A stretch of 64,000 nt of DNA from Maribacter zhoushanensis (GTDB lineage Bacteria; Bacteroidota; Bacteroidia; Flavobacteriales; Flavobacteriaceae). Under the pieces are notes generated by a model. It was not told the DNA's origin, ran no database searches, and saw only the letters and a program-made list of their open reading frames with translations. Location: NCBI RefSeq assembly GCF_029350975.1, contig NZ_JARKMR010000003.1:291908-355907 (forward strand). The letters run 5' to 3'. The position numbers and the translations under genes were made by a program. Shown here piece after piece: positions 28,228 through 36,657 of the stretch (position 1 is its first letter; each line of letters starts with the position of its first letter).

Positions 28228-29286
28228 ATGATTAAGACCGATATATTAATAATTGGCGCAGGACCTACGGGTCTTTTTGCCGTTTTTGAAGCCGGACTAT
28301 TAAAACTTAAATGCCATTTGATCGATGCCTTGCCACAAGCTGGTGGGCAGTGTTCAGAAATTTATCCTAAAAAGCCCATTTACGATATTCCTGGTTTTCC
28401 AGAAGTATTGGCTGGTGACCTTGTTGATAATTTAATGGAGCAGATCAAATCTTTTCAACCAGGTTTTACTTTAGGAGAGCGTGCTGAGACTATTGACAAA
28501 TTAGAAGATGGTACATTTGTGGTGACCACAAATAAAGGGACCAAACATCATGCGCCGGTAGTTGCCATTGCAGGTGGTTTAGGTAGTTTTGAACCACGTA
28601 AGCCATTGCTGGATAACTTATCCAAATTTGAGGACAGCGGTGTTGCTTACATGATTAAAGATCCTGAAGTGTATCGTGATAAAAAAGTGGTCATAGCCGG
28701 AGGTGGTGATTCAGCTTTGGACTGGAGTATTTTCTTGGCAGATGTGGCATCACAAGTAACCTTGGTACATAGACGAAATGAGTTTAGAGGAGCTTTGGAT
28801 TCTGTAGAGAAGGTTCAAGAACTAAAAAATCAAGGAAAGCTAAATTTAATAACACCAGCAGAAATTATCGCGCTTAACGGTGATGATAAATTAGAATCTG
28901 TTTTGATCATAAAAATATCTGATGCTAAGGAAGAGATTCTTTTAGATGTGGATAATTTTATTCCCTTATTCGGACTTTCTCCAAAATTAGGACCTATTGG
29001 CGATTGGGGGCTGGAGATTGAAAAAAATGCCATTAAAGTAGATACGTTCGATTACCAAACAAATATACCTGGTATTTATGCTATAGGTGATGTAAATACC
29101 TATCCAGGAAAATTAAAGTTGATTCTTTGTGGTTTTCATGAAGCAACGTTAATGTGCCAAAGCGCCTTTCAAAAAATTCATCCCGATAAAAAATACGTTA
29201 TGAAATATACCACTGTAGGTGGTGTAAGCGGTTTTGATGGAACAAAAAAAGAAGCTCCAAAAGCAGTGGTGAAGAAGATTGAGTAA
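28228..29286 (+). CDS. Ferredoxin-NADP reductase, type 2 (thioredoxin-reductase-like)
   Basis: 352 aa FAD/NAD(P)-binding protein. The FAD Rossmann motif GAGPTG lies at 10-15 in DILIIGAGPTGLFA. PQAGGQCSEIYPKKPIYDIPGFP follows, typical of this family and without the CxxC of true thioredoxin reductases. The NADPH Rossmann motif is VVIAGGGDSALDW near 153-165, and the FAD-closing segment GIYAIGDVNTYPGK is near 285-298. The C-terminal TTVGGVSGFDGTKK is the extension seen in type-2 FNRs. It moves electrons between NADPH and ferredoxin. A 2Fe-2S ferredoxin gene lies downstream beyond the four-helix-bundle gene. Confidence 0.92.
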   Translation: MIKTDILIIGAGPTGLFAVFEAGLLKLKCHLIDALPQAGGQCSEIYPKKPIYDIPGFPEVLAGDLVDNLMEQIKSFQPGFTLGERAETIDKLEDGTFVVTTNKGTKHHAPVVAIAGGLGSFEPRKPLLDNLSKFEDSGVAYMIKDPEVYRDKKVVIAGGGDSALDWSIFLADVASQVTLVHRRNEFRGALDSVEKVQELKNQGKLNLITPAEIIALNGDDKLESVLIIKISDAKEEILLDVDNFIPLFGLSPKLGPIGDWGLEIEKNAIKVDTFDYQTNIPGIYAIGDVNTYPGKLKLILCGFHEATLMCQSAFQKIHPDKKYVMKYTTVGGVSGFDGTKKEAPKAVVKKIE

Positions 29287-29287
29287 A

Positions 29288-29366
29288 GTAAGTGAATTAG
29301 TTCATTAGTGAAATAGTGAAATAGTGAAATAGTGTGTTGGTGAAATAGTGAATTAGTGAATTAGTA
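29288..29366. repeat. GTGAA(A/T)TAGT degenerate tandem array
   Basis: About seven 8-10-bp units (GTGAATTAGT, TCATTAGT, GTGAAATA, GTGAAATAGT and variants) fill the space between the reductase stop and the start of the four-helix-bundle gene. The reverse complement resembles 24013-24068. Confidence 0.75.
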
Positions 29367-29369
29367 AAG

Positions 29370-29717
29370 ATGACTATACAACGATTTGAAGACCTAAAGG
29401 TTTGGCAGAAATCTCAGGATTTAGCGGTTCTTATCTATAAACAATTTAGAGATTTAAAAGACTTTGGATTTCGGGATCAGATTACTAGAGCTTCAGTATC
29501 TATTTCTAATAACATAGCAGAAGGTTTTGAAAGAAGTTCTAATGCGGATTTTAAACGCTTTTTATATTTTTCTTTAGCTTCCAACAGTGAACTAAGATCC
29601 ATGCTTTATCTTGCGCAAAGATTAGCATATGTAGAAAAAGAAATGGCACTAGAATTGATAAATGAAACTAATCAAGTATCAAAAATGTTATATGCCTTTA
29701 TTAAATCAATGAAGTAA
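29370..29717 (+). CDS. Four-helix-bundle protein (23S rRNA IVP/S23-like family)
   Basis: 115 aa. The opening QRFEDLKVWQKSQDLAV, the middle ITRASVSISNNIAEGFERSS and the repeated SNSELRSMLYLA are diagnostic of the bacterial four-helix-bundle family first found in 23S rRNA intervening sequences. No rRNA is near, so this is a free-standing copy. The molecular role is unknown. Tandem arrays border it on both sides (29288-29366 and 29726-29770), and it lies between a ferredoxin reductase and a ferredoxin gene, which suggests that the gene plus its repeats were inserted as a unit; that is inference. Confidence 0.9.
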   Translation: MTIQRFEDLKVWQKSQDLAVLIYKQFRDLKDFGFRDQITRASVSISNNIAEGFERSSNADFKRFLYFSLASNSELRSMLYLAQRLAYVEKEMALELINETNQVSKMLYAFIKSMK

Positions 29718-29725
29718 TATTTTTC

Positions 29726-29770
29726 ACTAACCCACTAACCCACTAACCCACTAACCCACTAACCCACTGA
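29726..29770. repeat. ACTAACCC tandem octamer array
   Basis: Five exact ACTAACCC units (29726-29765) and a partial ACTGA end 3 bp before the ferredoxin start codon. No non-repeat spacers are present, so it is not CRISPR. It follows the four-helix-bundle stop after 8 bp. Confidence 0.85.
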
Positions 29771-29773
29771 TTT

Positions 29774-30106
29774 ATGACCGATATAAAAATTACAATAATT
29801 GACCGTGACGGAGTATCTCATGAAATTGATGCCCCAACAGACATGAATATGAATCTTATGGAAGTGGTTCGTTCTTACGAATTGGCGCCAGAAGGTACAA
29901 TAGGTATTTGTGGCGGTATGGCTATGTGTGCTTCTTGTCAATGTTATGTATTGTCAGATACGGAGTTACCAGAAATGGGAGATGATGAAGAGGCTATGTT
30001 ATCTGAAGCTTTCAATGTAAAAGATAATTCACGTTTAGGTTGTCAATTACATATCACGGAAGATATGGACGGACTAGAAGTAGAGCTAGCTCCAGAAGAA
30101 CTTTAA
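29774..30106 (+). CDS. 2Fe-2S ferredoxin, adrenodoxin type
   Basis: 110 aa acidic electron carrier. Cluster ligands fit the C-x5-C-x2-C...C pattern: Cys46, Cys52 and Cys55 in GICGGMAMCASC, and Cys90 in SRLGCQL. Cys57 is an extra, non-conserved Cys. The NEIDAP-type beta-grasp start and the C-terminal acidic tail (EVELAPEEL) match ISC-type or bacterial adrenodoxin-like ferredoxins. Together with the type-2 reductase 490 bp upstream it probably forms a cytoplasmic NADPH-to-ferredoxin chain; supply of electrons to Fe-S assembly via the mrp-nfu pair is plausible but not shown. Confidence 0.93.
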   Translation: MTDIKITIIDRDGVSHEIDAPTDMNMNLMEVVRSYELAPEGTIGICGGMAMCASCQCYVLSDTELPEMGDDEEAMLSEAFNVKDNSRLGCQLHITEDMDGLEVELAPEEL

Positions 30107-30107
30107 A

Positions 30108-30160
30108 CGTCATTACGAGAAAACAAGAGGTAATCAAGATTGACGAAGTAATCTGCTTAA
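30108..30160. repeat. Fragment of a dispersed CGTCATTACGAG-type repeat
   Basis: CGTCATTACGAGAAAACAAG is followed by GGTAATCAAGATTGACGAAG and TAATCTGC. The CGTCATT(G/A)CGAG...AATC pattern recurs in intergenic regions of flavobacterial genomes. Only one copy is in this window, so the call rests on general knowledge. The gap 30107-30298 otherwise holds only the heptamer array. Confidence 0.45.
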
Positions 30161-30212
30161 CTGATTTTAAAAGCTGGTAATAGCCTTATAATGGAAAATA
30201 AATTTTTATTTT

Positions 30213-30292
30213 CCAACAGCCAACAGCCAACAGCCAACAGCCAACAGCCAACAGCCAACAGCCAACAGCCAACAGCCAACAGCCAACAGCCA
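30213..30292. repeat. (CCAACAG)11 heptamer microsatellite
   Basis: Eleven exact copies of CCAACAG (30213-30289) plus CCA end 6 bp before the stop codon of the minus-strand exporter gene. A 7-bp unit would shift frame if it were inside a gene, but here it lies just outside the coding sequence. Length variation between strains is likely. Confidence 0.93.
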
Positions 30293-30298
30293 AAAAAC

Positions 30299-32038
30299 TT
30301 ATATCCTAGCCTGATACGTAAACAGATTATGGTACCTACCTTCTTTTGCAATTAACTCTTCATGAGTTCCTTGCTCGGCAATGCGTCCGTTTTCAATCAC
30401 TAATATTTGGTTTGCTTTTCTAATAGTACTTAAGCGGTGTGCTATAACAAAAGTGGTTCTACCCTTCGTTAGTTCAGCCAAACTCTTTTGAATTAATGCT
30501 TCGCTTTCAGTATCAAGATTAGAGGTAGCCTCATCGAGAATTAAAATTCTAGGGTTTGCCAATACAGCCCTTGCAATAGCAATACGTTGTCGTTGTCCGC
30601 CAGATAGTTTTACGCCACGTTCTCCAATTACAGTATTTAATCCCTCTTCAAATCTGTCGGTAAATTCATCAACATATGCGGCTTTAATCGCTGATTGTAA
30701 TTCCTCTTCAGAAGCATCGGGTCTTGGAAAAAGTATATTCTCTCTAATAGTACCTTCAAAAAGGAAATCATCTTGTAGAACAACACCTAAATACTGTCTA
30801 AAACTGGTAAGGTCAACTTTTGATAAATCTGTACCATCTATGGTAATCTCTCCAGAATCAGGATTCAAGAAACTGGCCGCTAAACCTGCAATGGTAGATT
30901 TTCCGGATCCAGAACTTCCCACAAGGGCAATGACATCACCGGATTTGGCTTCAAAACTAATATTGTGCAATACATCTTTATCCTCTTCATAGGCAAACGA
31001 TACATCTTTAAAGATCATATCCCCTTTAATGTTAGAAAGTGTAATGGTTCTATCCTTTTCATCAGACTCGGCCACCTTGTTCATCAACTCCTCGGTACGG
31101 TCTAAACCAGCTAAAGCTTCTGTCAATTGGCTACCAATATTGCTCATTTGTACAATGGGTGCTACCATTAATGCTAATAGAAAAGTAAACTCAAAATATT
31201 CACCTGTCGTTAGTTCGCCTTGCATCATTTTATATCCTCCAAAGCCCATCATAATTCCGGTAGTTGCCAATCCTAACAGAAAAGTGGATGCACTGGTCAT
31301 GAAAGCTGTTGCTGTTAAGCTCTTTTTTACATTTTGATATAATCTATCTACCCCTTCTTCAAAAACCTTACTTTCTTGTTCTTCGGCATTAAAACCTTTA
31401 ATAACACGTATACCGCCAAGAGTTTCCGTTAACCTACCTTTAACCTCTGCATTAATTTTACCACGTTCCCTAAAAACTGGTCTAATGATTTTAAAAGCTT
31501 TCAGAGCAATAAAAGCAAAAAGGATTAAGGGTATGAAAGTCAAAAGGGTCATGGTAGGGCTTATTCTAAGTAAAAGCACAAGAGACACTACGGCAGTAAT
31601 GGTACCACCAACCAATTGAACGAGTCCGGTACCAATTAAGTTTCTAACACCCTCCACATCGCTCATAATTCTAGAAACTAACGAACCTGACTTGGTGTTG
31701 TCAAAAAAGCGAATAGGTAGTGATAGCACTTGTTTTTGAACCTGTGCACGTAACTCAGAAATCATATATTGCGCCTGTATACTTAGAACTTTGGTGAGCA
31801 AGAATGACATTACGGCTTGTACCAAAAACGCCAATATTACTACAGCGACCAATATTTTTAATAGATCATAATTTTTATTAGGGATAATATCATCTAAAAA
31901 ATAACGTAGAGATACCGGCGCAACAAAACTTGCCGCCTTACTGATAACAATAAGTAATAAGCCCAATAAAACCAGTTTTCTACGTGGCCATATAATTGTT
32001 TTAAAAGCGGTTAGTATACTTACTTTTTTCTCTGCCAT
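30299..32038 (-). CDS. MsbA-like ABC exporter (fused TMD-NBD)
   Basis: 579 aa half-transporter of the type that works as a homodimer. Six membrane segments lie between about 22 and 310 (for example LVLLGLLLIVISKAASF and LLKILVAVVILAFLVQAV). The nucleotide-binding domain follows: Walker A GSSGSGKST at 374-382, Q-loop GVVLQDD, signature LSGGQRQR at 478-485, Walker B ILILDEATS near 498-506 and switch His in VIAHRLST. All catalytic residues are present. The family flips lipid A or exports lipids and drugs; which one here is unclear. It is a single-gene unit, divergent from the TPM-domain gene, with its 3' end on the heptamer array. Confidence 0.92.
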   Translation of the reverse strand: MAEKKVSILTAFKTIIWPRRKLVLLGLLLIVISKAASFVAPVSLRYFLDDIIPNKNYDLLKILVAVVILAFLVQAVMSFLLTKVLSIQAQYMISELRAQVQKQVLSLPIRFFDNTKSGSLVSRIMSDVEGVRNLIGTGLVQLVGGTITAVVSLVLLLRISPTMTLLTFIPLILFAFIALKAFKIIRPVFRERGKINAEVKGRLTETLGGIRVIKGFNAEEQESKVFEEGVDRLYQNVKKSLTATAFMTSASTFLLGLATTGIMMGFGGYKMMQGELTTGEYFEFTFLLALMVAPIVQMSNIGSQLTEALAGLDRTEELMNKVAESDEKDRTITLSNIKGDMIFKDVSFAYEEDKDVLHNISFEAKSGDVIALVGSSGSGKSTIAGLAASFLNPDSGEITIDGTDLSKVDLTSFRQYLGVVLQDDFLFEGTIRENILFPRPDASEEELQSAIKAAYVDEFTDRFEEGLNTVIGERGVKLSGGQRQRIAIARAVLANPRILILDEATSNLDTESEALIQKSLAELTKGRTTFVIAHRLSTIRKANQILVIENGRIAEQGTHEELIAKEGRYHNLFTYQARI

Positions 32039-32082
32039 AGGTGTTTAATCTAACTAATTACTGTTTAATTATTCTATTGTCC

Positions 32083-32102
32083 GGTTGAGCGCAGTCGAGA
32101 GC
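32083..32102. repeat. Partial REP-like element
   Basis: GGTTGAGCGCAGTCGAGAG is close to one arm of the palindrome at 3115-3172 (TGAGCGTAGCCGAAG). No second arm is visible nearby, so it looks like a half element. The 185-bp region 32039-32223 also holds the candidate promoter at 32196. Confidence 0.4.
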
Positions 32103-32195
32103 AATCGGCAATTAGTTGCAAGTTACTTCAATTCTAAAGTTTTACCGAATCTAGAATAGGTTTTGATATTGGCTAAGAGTATCGATAAAGGTTTT

Positions 32196-32203
32196 TATAT
32201 TTG
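32196..32203 (+). promoter_or_regulatory. Possible -7 box before the TPM-domain gene
   Basis: TATATTTG matches TAnnTTTG 20 bp before the start codon at 32224. A TTG at 32169-32171 is 24 bp upstream, just outside the usual 17-23 bp window. Confidence 0.4.
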
Positions 32204-32223
32204 AGTATCCTGATTGCCGACCA

Positions 32224-33267
32224 ATGCTTAGAAAAATCATTTTTCTTTTTTTATTAATCACGTTTTACACAAATGCGCAAGAACAATACTATGAGCTGCG
32301 AGATTTTGTAACGGATAGTGCTGGTATTTTCACTGCAACACAAATCACAGAGTTAAATCAGCAATTAGTAGCATTAGAAAAAAATACAACCAATCAACTA
32401 GTTATAGTAACCATTGAAGAGTTAGGTTTTGATACTATTGAGTCTTATGCAAACGGACTCTTTAACCAAAACGAAATTGGACAAAAAGAAAAGGATAACG
32501 GGTTACTTATTTTGTTTTCAAAATTAGATAGAGAAGTCAGAATTGAGGTGGGTTACGGGTTGGAACCTTATATTACAGATGCCGTTGCTTCAAGAATTAT
32601 AAGAAATACAATGATTCCTAATTTTAAAGAGGAAATGTATTTTGAGGGAATTGGTAATGCTACAAATCAGCTCATTGAATTTTTAAATAACCCAGAGGTA
32701 TTAGAAGAGTTTAAAAAAGAAATTGAAGACGAAGAAAGTAATAACCAGTTGATAGGGTATATATTTCTTGGTTTCTTTCTTTTAATTTTTGTTACCGTTG
32801 GCGGATTTTACTTTTACAAAAGTTACAAGAACGTAATTGAAGTTTTCCGTGGCGTATTCATTGGTAAGTTAGGGGTATTACCAGGTTTTTTTATGCTGGT
32901 TGCTGGTCTATTATCATCATTATTTGGTCTACTTTTCATGCTAGGACCGCTAACTGTTGTTTTCAGCATACTTACATCCAGCGAATCTATAATGCAGAAA
33001 ATTGCAGAAGAACCAAAAATATTATTATTGGCATTACCTCTGTTTTTCGGTGTTGCCGCAATCATTGCATTGATAAAAGTAAAATTAAAGGGAGAGGAAG
33101 ATTTAAATATTTCTTGGATTAAAAATGACAAGACCTATTACAGAAAAACATTTTCTTCTTCAGGTACACATTCCTTTGGTTCTGGCGGTAGCTCTTCAGG
33201 GGGTGGTAGCTCTTTTTCTGGTGGCGGAGGAAGTTCTGGCGGTGGAGGAGCAAGTGGAAGTTGGTAA
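32224..33267 (+). CDS. TPM-domain membrane protein, YgcG type
   Basis: 347 aa. A signal peptide (about 1-18, ending TNAQ) precedes a TPM domain (about 25-160) with LRDFVTDSAGIFTATQI, NQLVIVTIEEL and GLLILFSKLDREVRIEVGYGLEPYITD. Three membrane segments lie at about 178-200, 218-245 and 262-282. The tail is Gly/Ser-rich with repeated SSGGGSS-like units ending GASGSW. TPM domains have been linked to acid phosphatase activity in plants and to photosystem repair; the function in bacteria is uncertain. The Gly-Ser tail with a terminal Trp is typical of this family and is not a sequencing artefact. Confidence 0.88.
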   Translation: MLRKIIFLFLLITFYTNAQEQYYELRDFVTDSAGIFTATQITELNQQLVALEKNTTNQLVIVTIEELGFDTIESYANGLFNQNEIGQKEKDNGLLILFSKLDREVRIEVGYGLEPYITDAVASRIIRNTMIPNFKEEMYFEGIGNATNQLIEFLNNPEVLEEFKKEIEDEESNNQLIGYIFLGFFLLIFVTVGGFYFYKSYKNVIEVFRGVFIGKLGVLPGFFMLVAGLLSSLFGLLFMLGPLTVVFSILTSSESIMQKIAEEPKILLLALPLFFGVAAIIALIKVKLKGEEDLNISWIKNDKTYYRKTFSSSGTHSFGSGGSSSGGGSSFSGGGGSSGGGGASGSW

Positions 33268-33315
33268 AATTCAAGTACTTTTATATATCTCAAATATTCA
33301 AAAAAATAAGCATTC

Positions 33316-35493
33316 ATGAACAGAATAATTTACTTGTTGGCATTTGTATTGGTTTTATCATGTAAGACTAATAAGCCAGAGAAGGGAGAAATAGAAAAAT
33401 GGGAAGCCCAAGCTGCGAATGTTGAAATTATAAGAGATGATTTTGGAGTTCCCCATATTTATGGTAAAACAGATGCCGATGCAGTGTTCGGATTGTTATT
33501 TGCGCAGTGCGAAGATGATTTTAATAGAGTAGAGCAAAACTATATTTGGGCAACAGGTAGGTTGGCAGAAGTAGATGGGGAAGAGGCGTTGTATAGCGAT
33601 TTGCGTGCAAAACTGTTCATGACGGAAGAAGAGGCAAAAGCGAATTATGAAAACAGTCCCGCTTGGTTAAAAGAGTTGTGTGATGCCTTTGCTGACGGGG
33701 TCAATTACTATTTATATACACACCCAAAGGTAAAACCTAGACTATTAACACATTTTGAACCGTGGATGCCAATGTACTTCAGTGAGGGGTCAATTGGGGG
33801 CGATATTGAGCGAATTTCAACAAAGAAAATTGCTGCTTTTTATGAAAGTGATATGGAATTGCCAAAAATGGAAGCCCTAGAGTTAAAAAAACAGAAAGAA
33901 GCTGAAGAGCCGCAAGGTTCTAATGGAATTGCTATTTCAGGTAAATTAACCCAATCAGGTAATCCGTTGTTATTGATAAATCCGCATACCTCATTTTATT
34001 TTAGGGGAGAAGTTCATGTGGTTTCAGAGGAAGGATTAAATGCCTACGGTGCGGTAACTTGGGGTCAGTTTTTCGTTTATCAAGGTTTCAATGAAAAAAC
34101 CGGATGGATGCATACATCTACTTATACTGATGTTATGGATGAATTTAAAGAAAGCATAGTTAAGAACGATGATAATTTATTCTATCAATATGGTGAAGAG
34201 CTACGACCTGTGGAATCTTCTGAGATTACATTGAAATACCTTGATGGGAAAAAGCTGAAAGAGAAAAAATATCCGGCATATAGAACGCATCATGGTCCAA
34301 TAACTCATGTTGCAGAAGGGCAGAGGACAGCATCGGCAATGATGTGGGAGCCGGTAAAGGCGTTAGAGCAGTCATTCATCCGTACAAAACAAAACGGTTA
34401 CAAAGGATTTCGTGAAATGATGGACATCCGTACCAATTCTAGTAACAATACTGTCTATGCAGATGCGGAAGGCAACATCGCTTATTTTCATGGAAATTAC
34501 GTTCCAAAAAGAGATGTTCAATTTGATTATACAGAACCGGTAGACGGCAGTAACCCTAAAACAGATTGGCAAGGCTTGCACTCGGTCGATGAAAACATTT
34601 TGGTATTAAATCCAGAAAACGGATGGATACAAAACTGTAATTCCACCCCGTATACATCAGCCTTAGAATTTAGCCCTAAGAAAAAAGACTACCCAAATTA
34701 CATGTCTAAAGATCAAGAGAATTTTAGAGGAGTACATGCTATAGAATTATTGAAAGATAGAAAAGGATATACGGTAGATAGCTTAATTCAATTAGCACAT
34801 GATCCATATTTACCGGCGTTCAAAGCATTGATTCCTGGTTTGGTAAAAGCTTATTATGCTAATGATGATCAAAACCCTAAGTTAAGAGAGCCCATAAAGA
34901 TTCTAGAAGATTGGGATTACACAACAGGTGAAAATCAGGTAGCCATGACTTTGGCGCATTTTTATGGTACTGCCATGGGTAAAAAAGCCAAGCATCCAAA
35001 AAATATAAGTGACATGGAGCGCATGACTTATTTTGGTACACATACGAAAGAATCCTTAAAAATATTTGAAGAGGTAATTGATCAATTAACGGCAGACTTT
35101 GTTACATGGAATATGCCTTGGGGAGAAGTCAATAGATATCAACGTATAACCGGAGACATTAAACAAGAATTCGATGATGCTAAACCTAGTATCCCTATTG
35201 GGTTTGCTTCTGGTAGATGGGGAGCGTTAGCTGCTTATGGTGCTCGTTATACTACCGAAGGGGCAAAGAAAATATACGGTACAAGAGGTAATAGTTTTGT
35301 GGCAGTTGTAGAATTTGGTGATAAGGTACAAGCTAAGAGTATGTTAGCTGGCGGACAAAGTGGAGACCCGTCTTCACCACATTTTGATGATCAAATTATT
35401 AAATATAAGAATGTAGATTGGAAAGTGGTTCCTTATTATCGAGAAGATGTTTTGAAAAGAGCGGAAGAAACATATGCGCCTGGGAAAAGATAA
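33316..35493 (+). CDS. Penicillin-acylase-family (Ntn hydrolase) lipoprotein
   Basis: 725 aa. A lipoprotein leader ends at the lipobox LVLSC (Cys16). The family's N-terminal chain signature NVEIIRDDFGVPHIYGKTDADAVFGLLFAQCEDDF is seen in part around residues 36-70. The autoprocessing site is Gly201-Ser202 in EPQGSNGIAISG, so Ser202 would be the N-terminal nucleophile of the beta chain. The conserved PHTSF follows near residue 222, and the late Asn/Arg segment near TRGNSFVAVVEFGD is present. Members cleave amides of fatty acids, homoserine lactones or beta-lactam side chains. Both chains are present in full. It starts 48 bp after the TPM gene. Substrate not predictable. Confidence 0.92.
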   Translation: MNRIIYLLAFVLVLSCKTNKPEKGEIEKWEAQAANVEIIRDDFGVPHIYGKTDADAVFGLLFAQCEDDFNRVEQNYIWATGRLAEVDGEEALYSDLRAKLFMTEEEAKANYENSPAWLKELCDAFADGVNYYLYTHPKVKPRLLTHFEPWMPMYFSEGSIGGDIERISTKKIAAFYESDMELPKMEALELKKQKEAEEPQGSNGIAISGKLTQSGNPLLLINPHTSFYFRGEVHVVSEEGLNAYGAVTWGQFFVYQGFNEKTGWMHTSTYTDVMDEFKESIVKNDDNLFYQYGEELRPVESSEITLKYLDGKKLKEKKYPAYRTHHGPITHVAEGQRTASAMMWEPVKALEQSFIRTKQNGYKGFREMMDIRTNSSNNTVYADAEGNIAYFHGNYVPKRDVQFDYTEPVDGSNPKTDWQGLHSVDENILVLNPENGWIQNCNSTPYTSALEFSPKKKDYPNYMSKDQENFRGVHAIELLKDRKGYTVDSLIQLAHDPYLPAFKALIPGLVKAYYANDDQNPKLREPIKILEDWDYTTGENQVAMTLAHFYGTAMGKKAKHPKNISDMERMTYFGTHTKESLKIFEEVIDQLTADFVTWNMPWGEVNRYQRITGDIKQEFDDAKPSIPIGFASGRWGALAAYGARYTTEGAKKIYGTRGNSFVAVVEFGDKVQAKSMLAGGQSGDPSSPHFDDQIIKYKNVDWKVVPYYREDVLKRAEETYAPGKR

Positions 35494-35513
35494 ATTGATA
35501 TAAAAAATACACG

Positions 35514-35891
35514 ATGGGATTATTGAATAAAATATTAGTTAATGCAAGTGAAGTTTCCGCGGAACAATTGTTGAATAAATATGGTCGATTATTGGTAGAT
35601 GGCGAGCAGATTGAGTTGGGTTTTTCTTTATTACGTGATGTTTTTATGTTTACCAATAAACGTTTGATTCTTATTGATATACAGGGAATAACAGGTAGTA
35701 AAGTTGAATACAAATCTTTGCCTTACAAAAATATCTCTAGATTTTCTTTAGAGACTTCTGGAACTTTTGACTTGGATGCGGAATTAAAAATCTGGATATC
35801 TAGTGAAAATGTCCCTAGCGTAAGTAAAAAATTTAATAAGAGTATTGATGTTTATGAAGTACAGCGCTATTTGGCAAGTAAGGTAATGTAG
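35514..35891 (+). CDS. Bacterial PH-domain protein (bPH_1 type)
   Basis: 125 aa. The whole length fits a single bacterial pleckstrin-homology fold: LLVDGEQIELGFSLLRDVFMFTNKRLILIDIQG, then the strand KVEYKSLPYKNISRFSLET and the C-terminal helix DVYEVQRYLASKVM. No signal peptide or membrane segment is present, so it is cytoplasmic. Small proteins of this family assemble into ring-like oligomers; their role is not known. It starts 20 bp after the acylase and converges with the next gene, with 5 bp between the two stops. Confidence 0.85.
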   Translation: MGLLNKILVNASEVSAEQLLNKYGRLLVDGEQIELGFSLLRDVFMFTNKRLILIDIQGITGSKVEYKSLPYKNISRFSLETSGTFDLDAELKIWISSENVPSVSKKFNKSIDVYEVQRYLASKVM

Positions 35892-35896
35892 AAGTG

Positions 35897-36550
35897 CTAC
35901 ATTGATTCTTTGGTAACAATCAATGTTGCCTTAGAGCCCGCGGATAAAAGCCATTTATTAGAATAGATTAGTTCCCCTTTGTCATTATAAACATCAACCT
36001 GTGCAGTGTTAGGTGCAGATGATCCGTGATTAAGCGCTTCAAAATCTAAACGGTTAAATCCGTCTTGTAGGTCGACATTGATTCCTTTAAATGCTCCTGT
36101 TAGTAAAAGGTTTTGTTCTACGACCATATCGTTCATGTATATTTTTACACGATCACCATCAACGTATTCATGATCTCTACAAACAATACCTATAAATTTT
36201 CCACTACTCTTTACATCACCTAGATATTGATCTGCAAAATATTGACCTGATCCGCCTAAGCGTTCACCTGGTGCAATACGCGGGTCTATTTTCATGCCTG
36301 CGCCTGCTTGAACAAGTTCCTCATCTCGTAACATTTTCACCGGGTTAGGGGCGGTCATGTCTACACTAGGCTGTTCTTTAATTAGATTAGGCATATTTAG
36401 AACAGATCCTTTATTTGGAGTACCACTAGAATTAATAGGGTTAACTTTATCGATTTTAAGCGGTTTTGACGTTGGCAGGTCCGTTTGCGCAGAAACCTTT
36501 ACCGCAGAAAAGCAGAACAAGACAATAAAAAGAAATAAAAGGTTTCTCAT
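35897..36550 (-). CDS. Secreted conserved protein of unknown function
   Basis: 217 aa. A clear signal peptide (1-21, ending VSAQ) is followed by a low-complexity Pro/Asn/Lys-rich stretch (about 22-75) and a predicted beta-rich C-terminal half (about 110-217) with FIGIVCRDHEYVDGDRVKIYMND and WLLSAGSKATLIVTKES. The C-terminal half resembles a beta-sandwich or Ig-like domain, but I do not recognise a named family. No lipobox Cys, so it is probably soluble periplasmic or secreted. It stands alone on the minus strand between the PH-domain gene and the dipeptidase operon. Confidence 0.8.
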   Translation of the reverse strand: MRNLLFLFIVLFCFSAVKVSAQTDLPTSKPLKIDKVNPINSSGTPNKGSVLNMPNLIKEQPSVDMTAPNPVKMLRDEELVQAGAGMKIDPRIAPGERLGGSGQYFADQYLGDVKSSGKFIGIVCRDHEYVDGDRVKIYMNDMVVEQNLLLTGAFKGINVDLQDGFNRLDFEALNHGSSAPNTAQVDVYNDKGELIYSNKWLLSAGSKATLIVTKESM

Positions 36551-36657
36551 CGAATTTCAAATATTGATGAAATAAAGATAACAAATACCCTGCCATGCGT
36601 ACTTAAGGCTTCGTTAAAATAAGTATAGGATATTGTTTTTTCGATGAACGAGCTATT

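Noticed and set aside
28228-29286. Thioredoxin reductase
   Set aside because: The protein lacks the redox-active CxxC and has the C-terminal extension of type-2 ferredoxin-NADP reductases.
29726-29770. Regular short repeats that could be taken for a CRISPR array
   Set aside because: The 8-bp units follow each other with no spacers, and no cas gene is present; it is a simple tandem array.
30157-30351. Minus-strand reading frame with repeated WLLAVGC units
   Set aside because: It is the translation of the CCAACAG heptamer array running into the exporter gene in another frame; not a gene.
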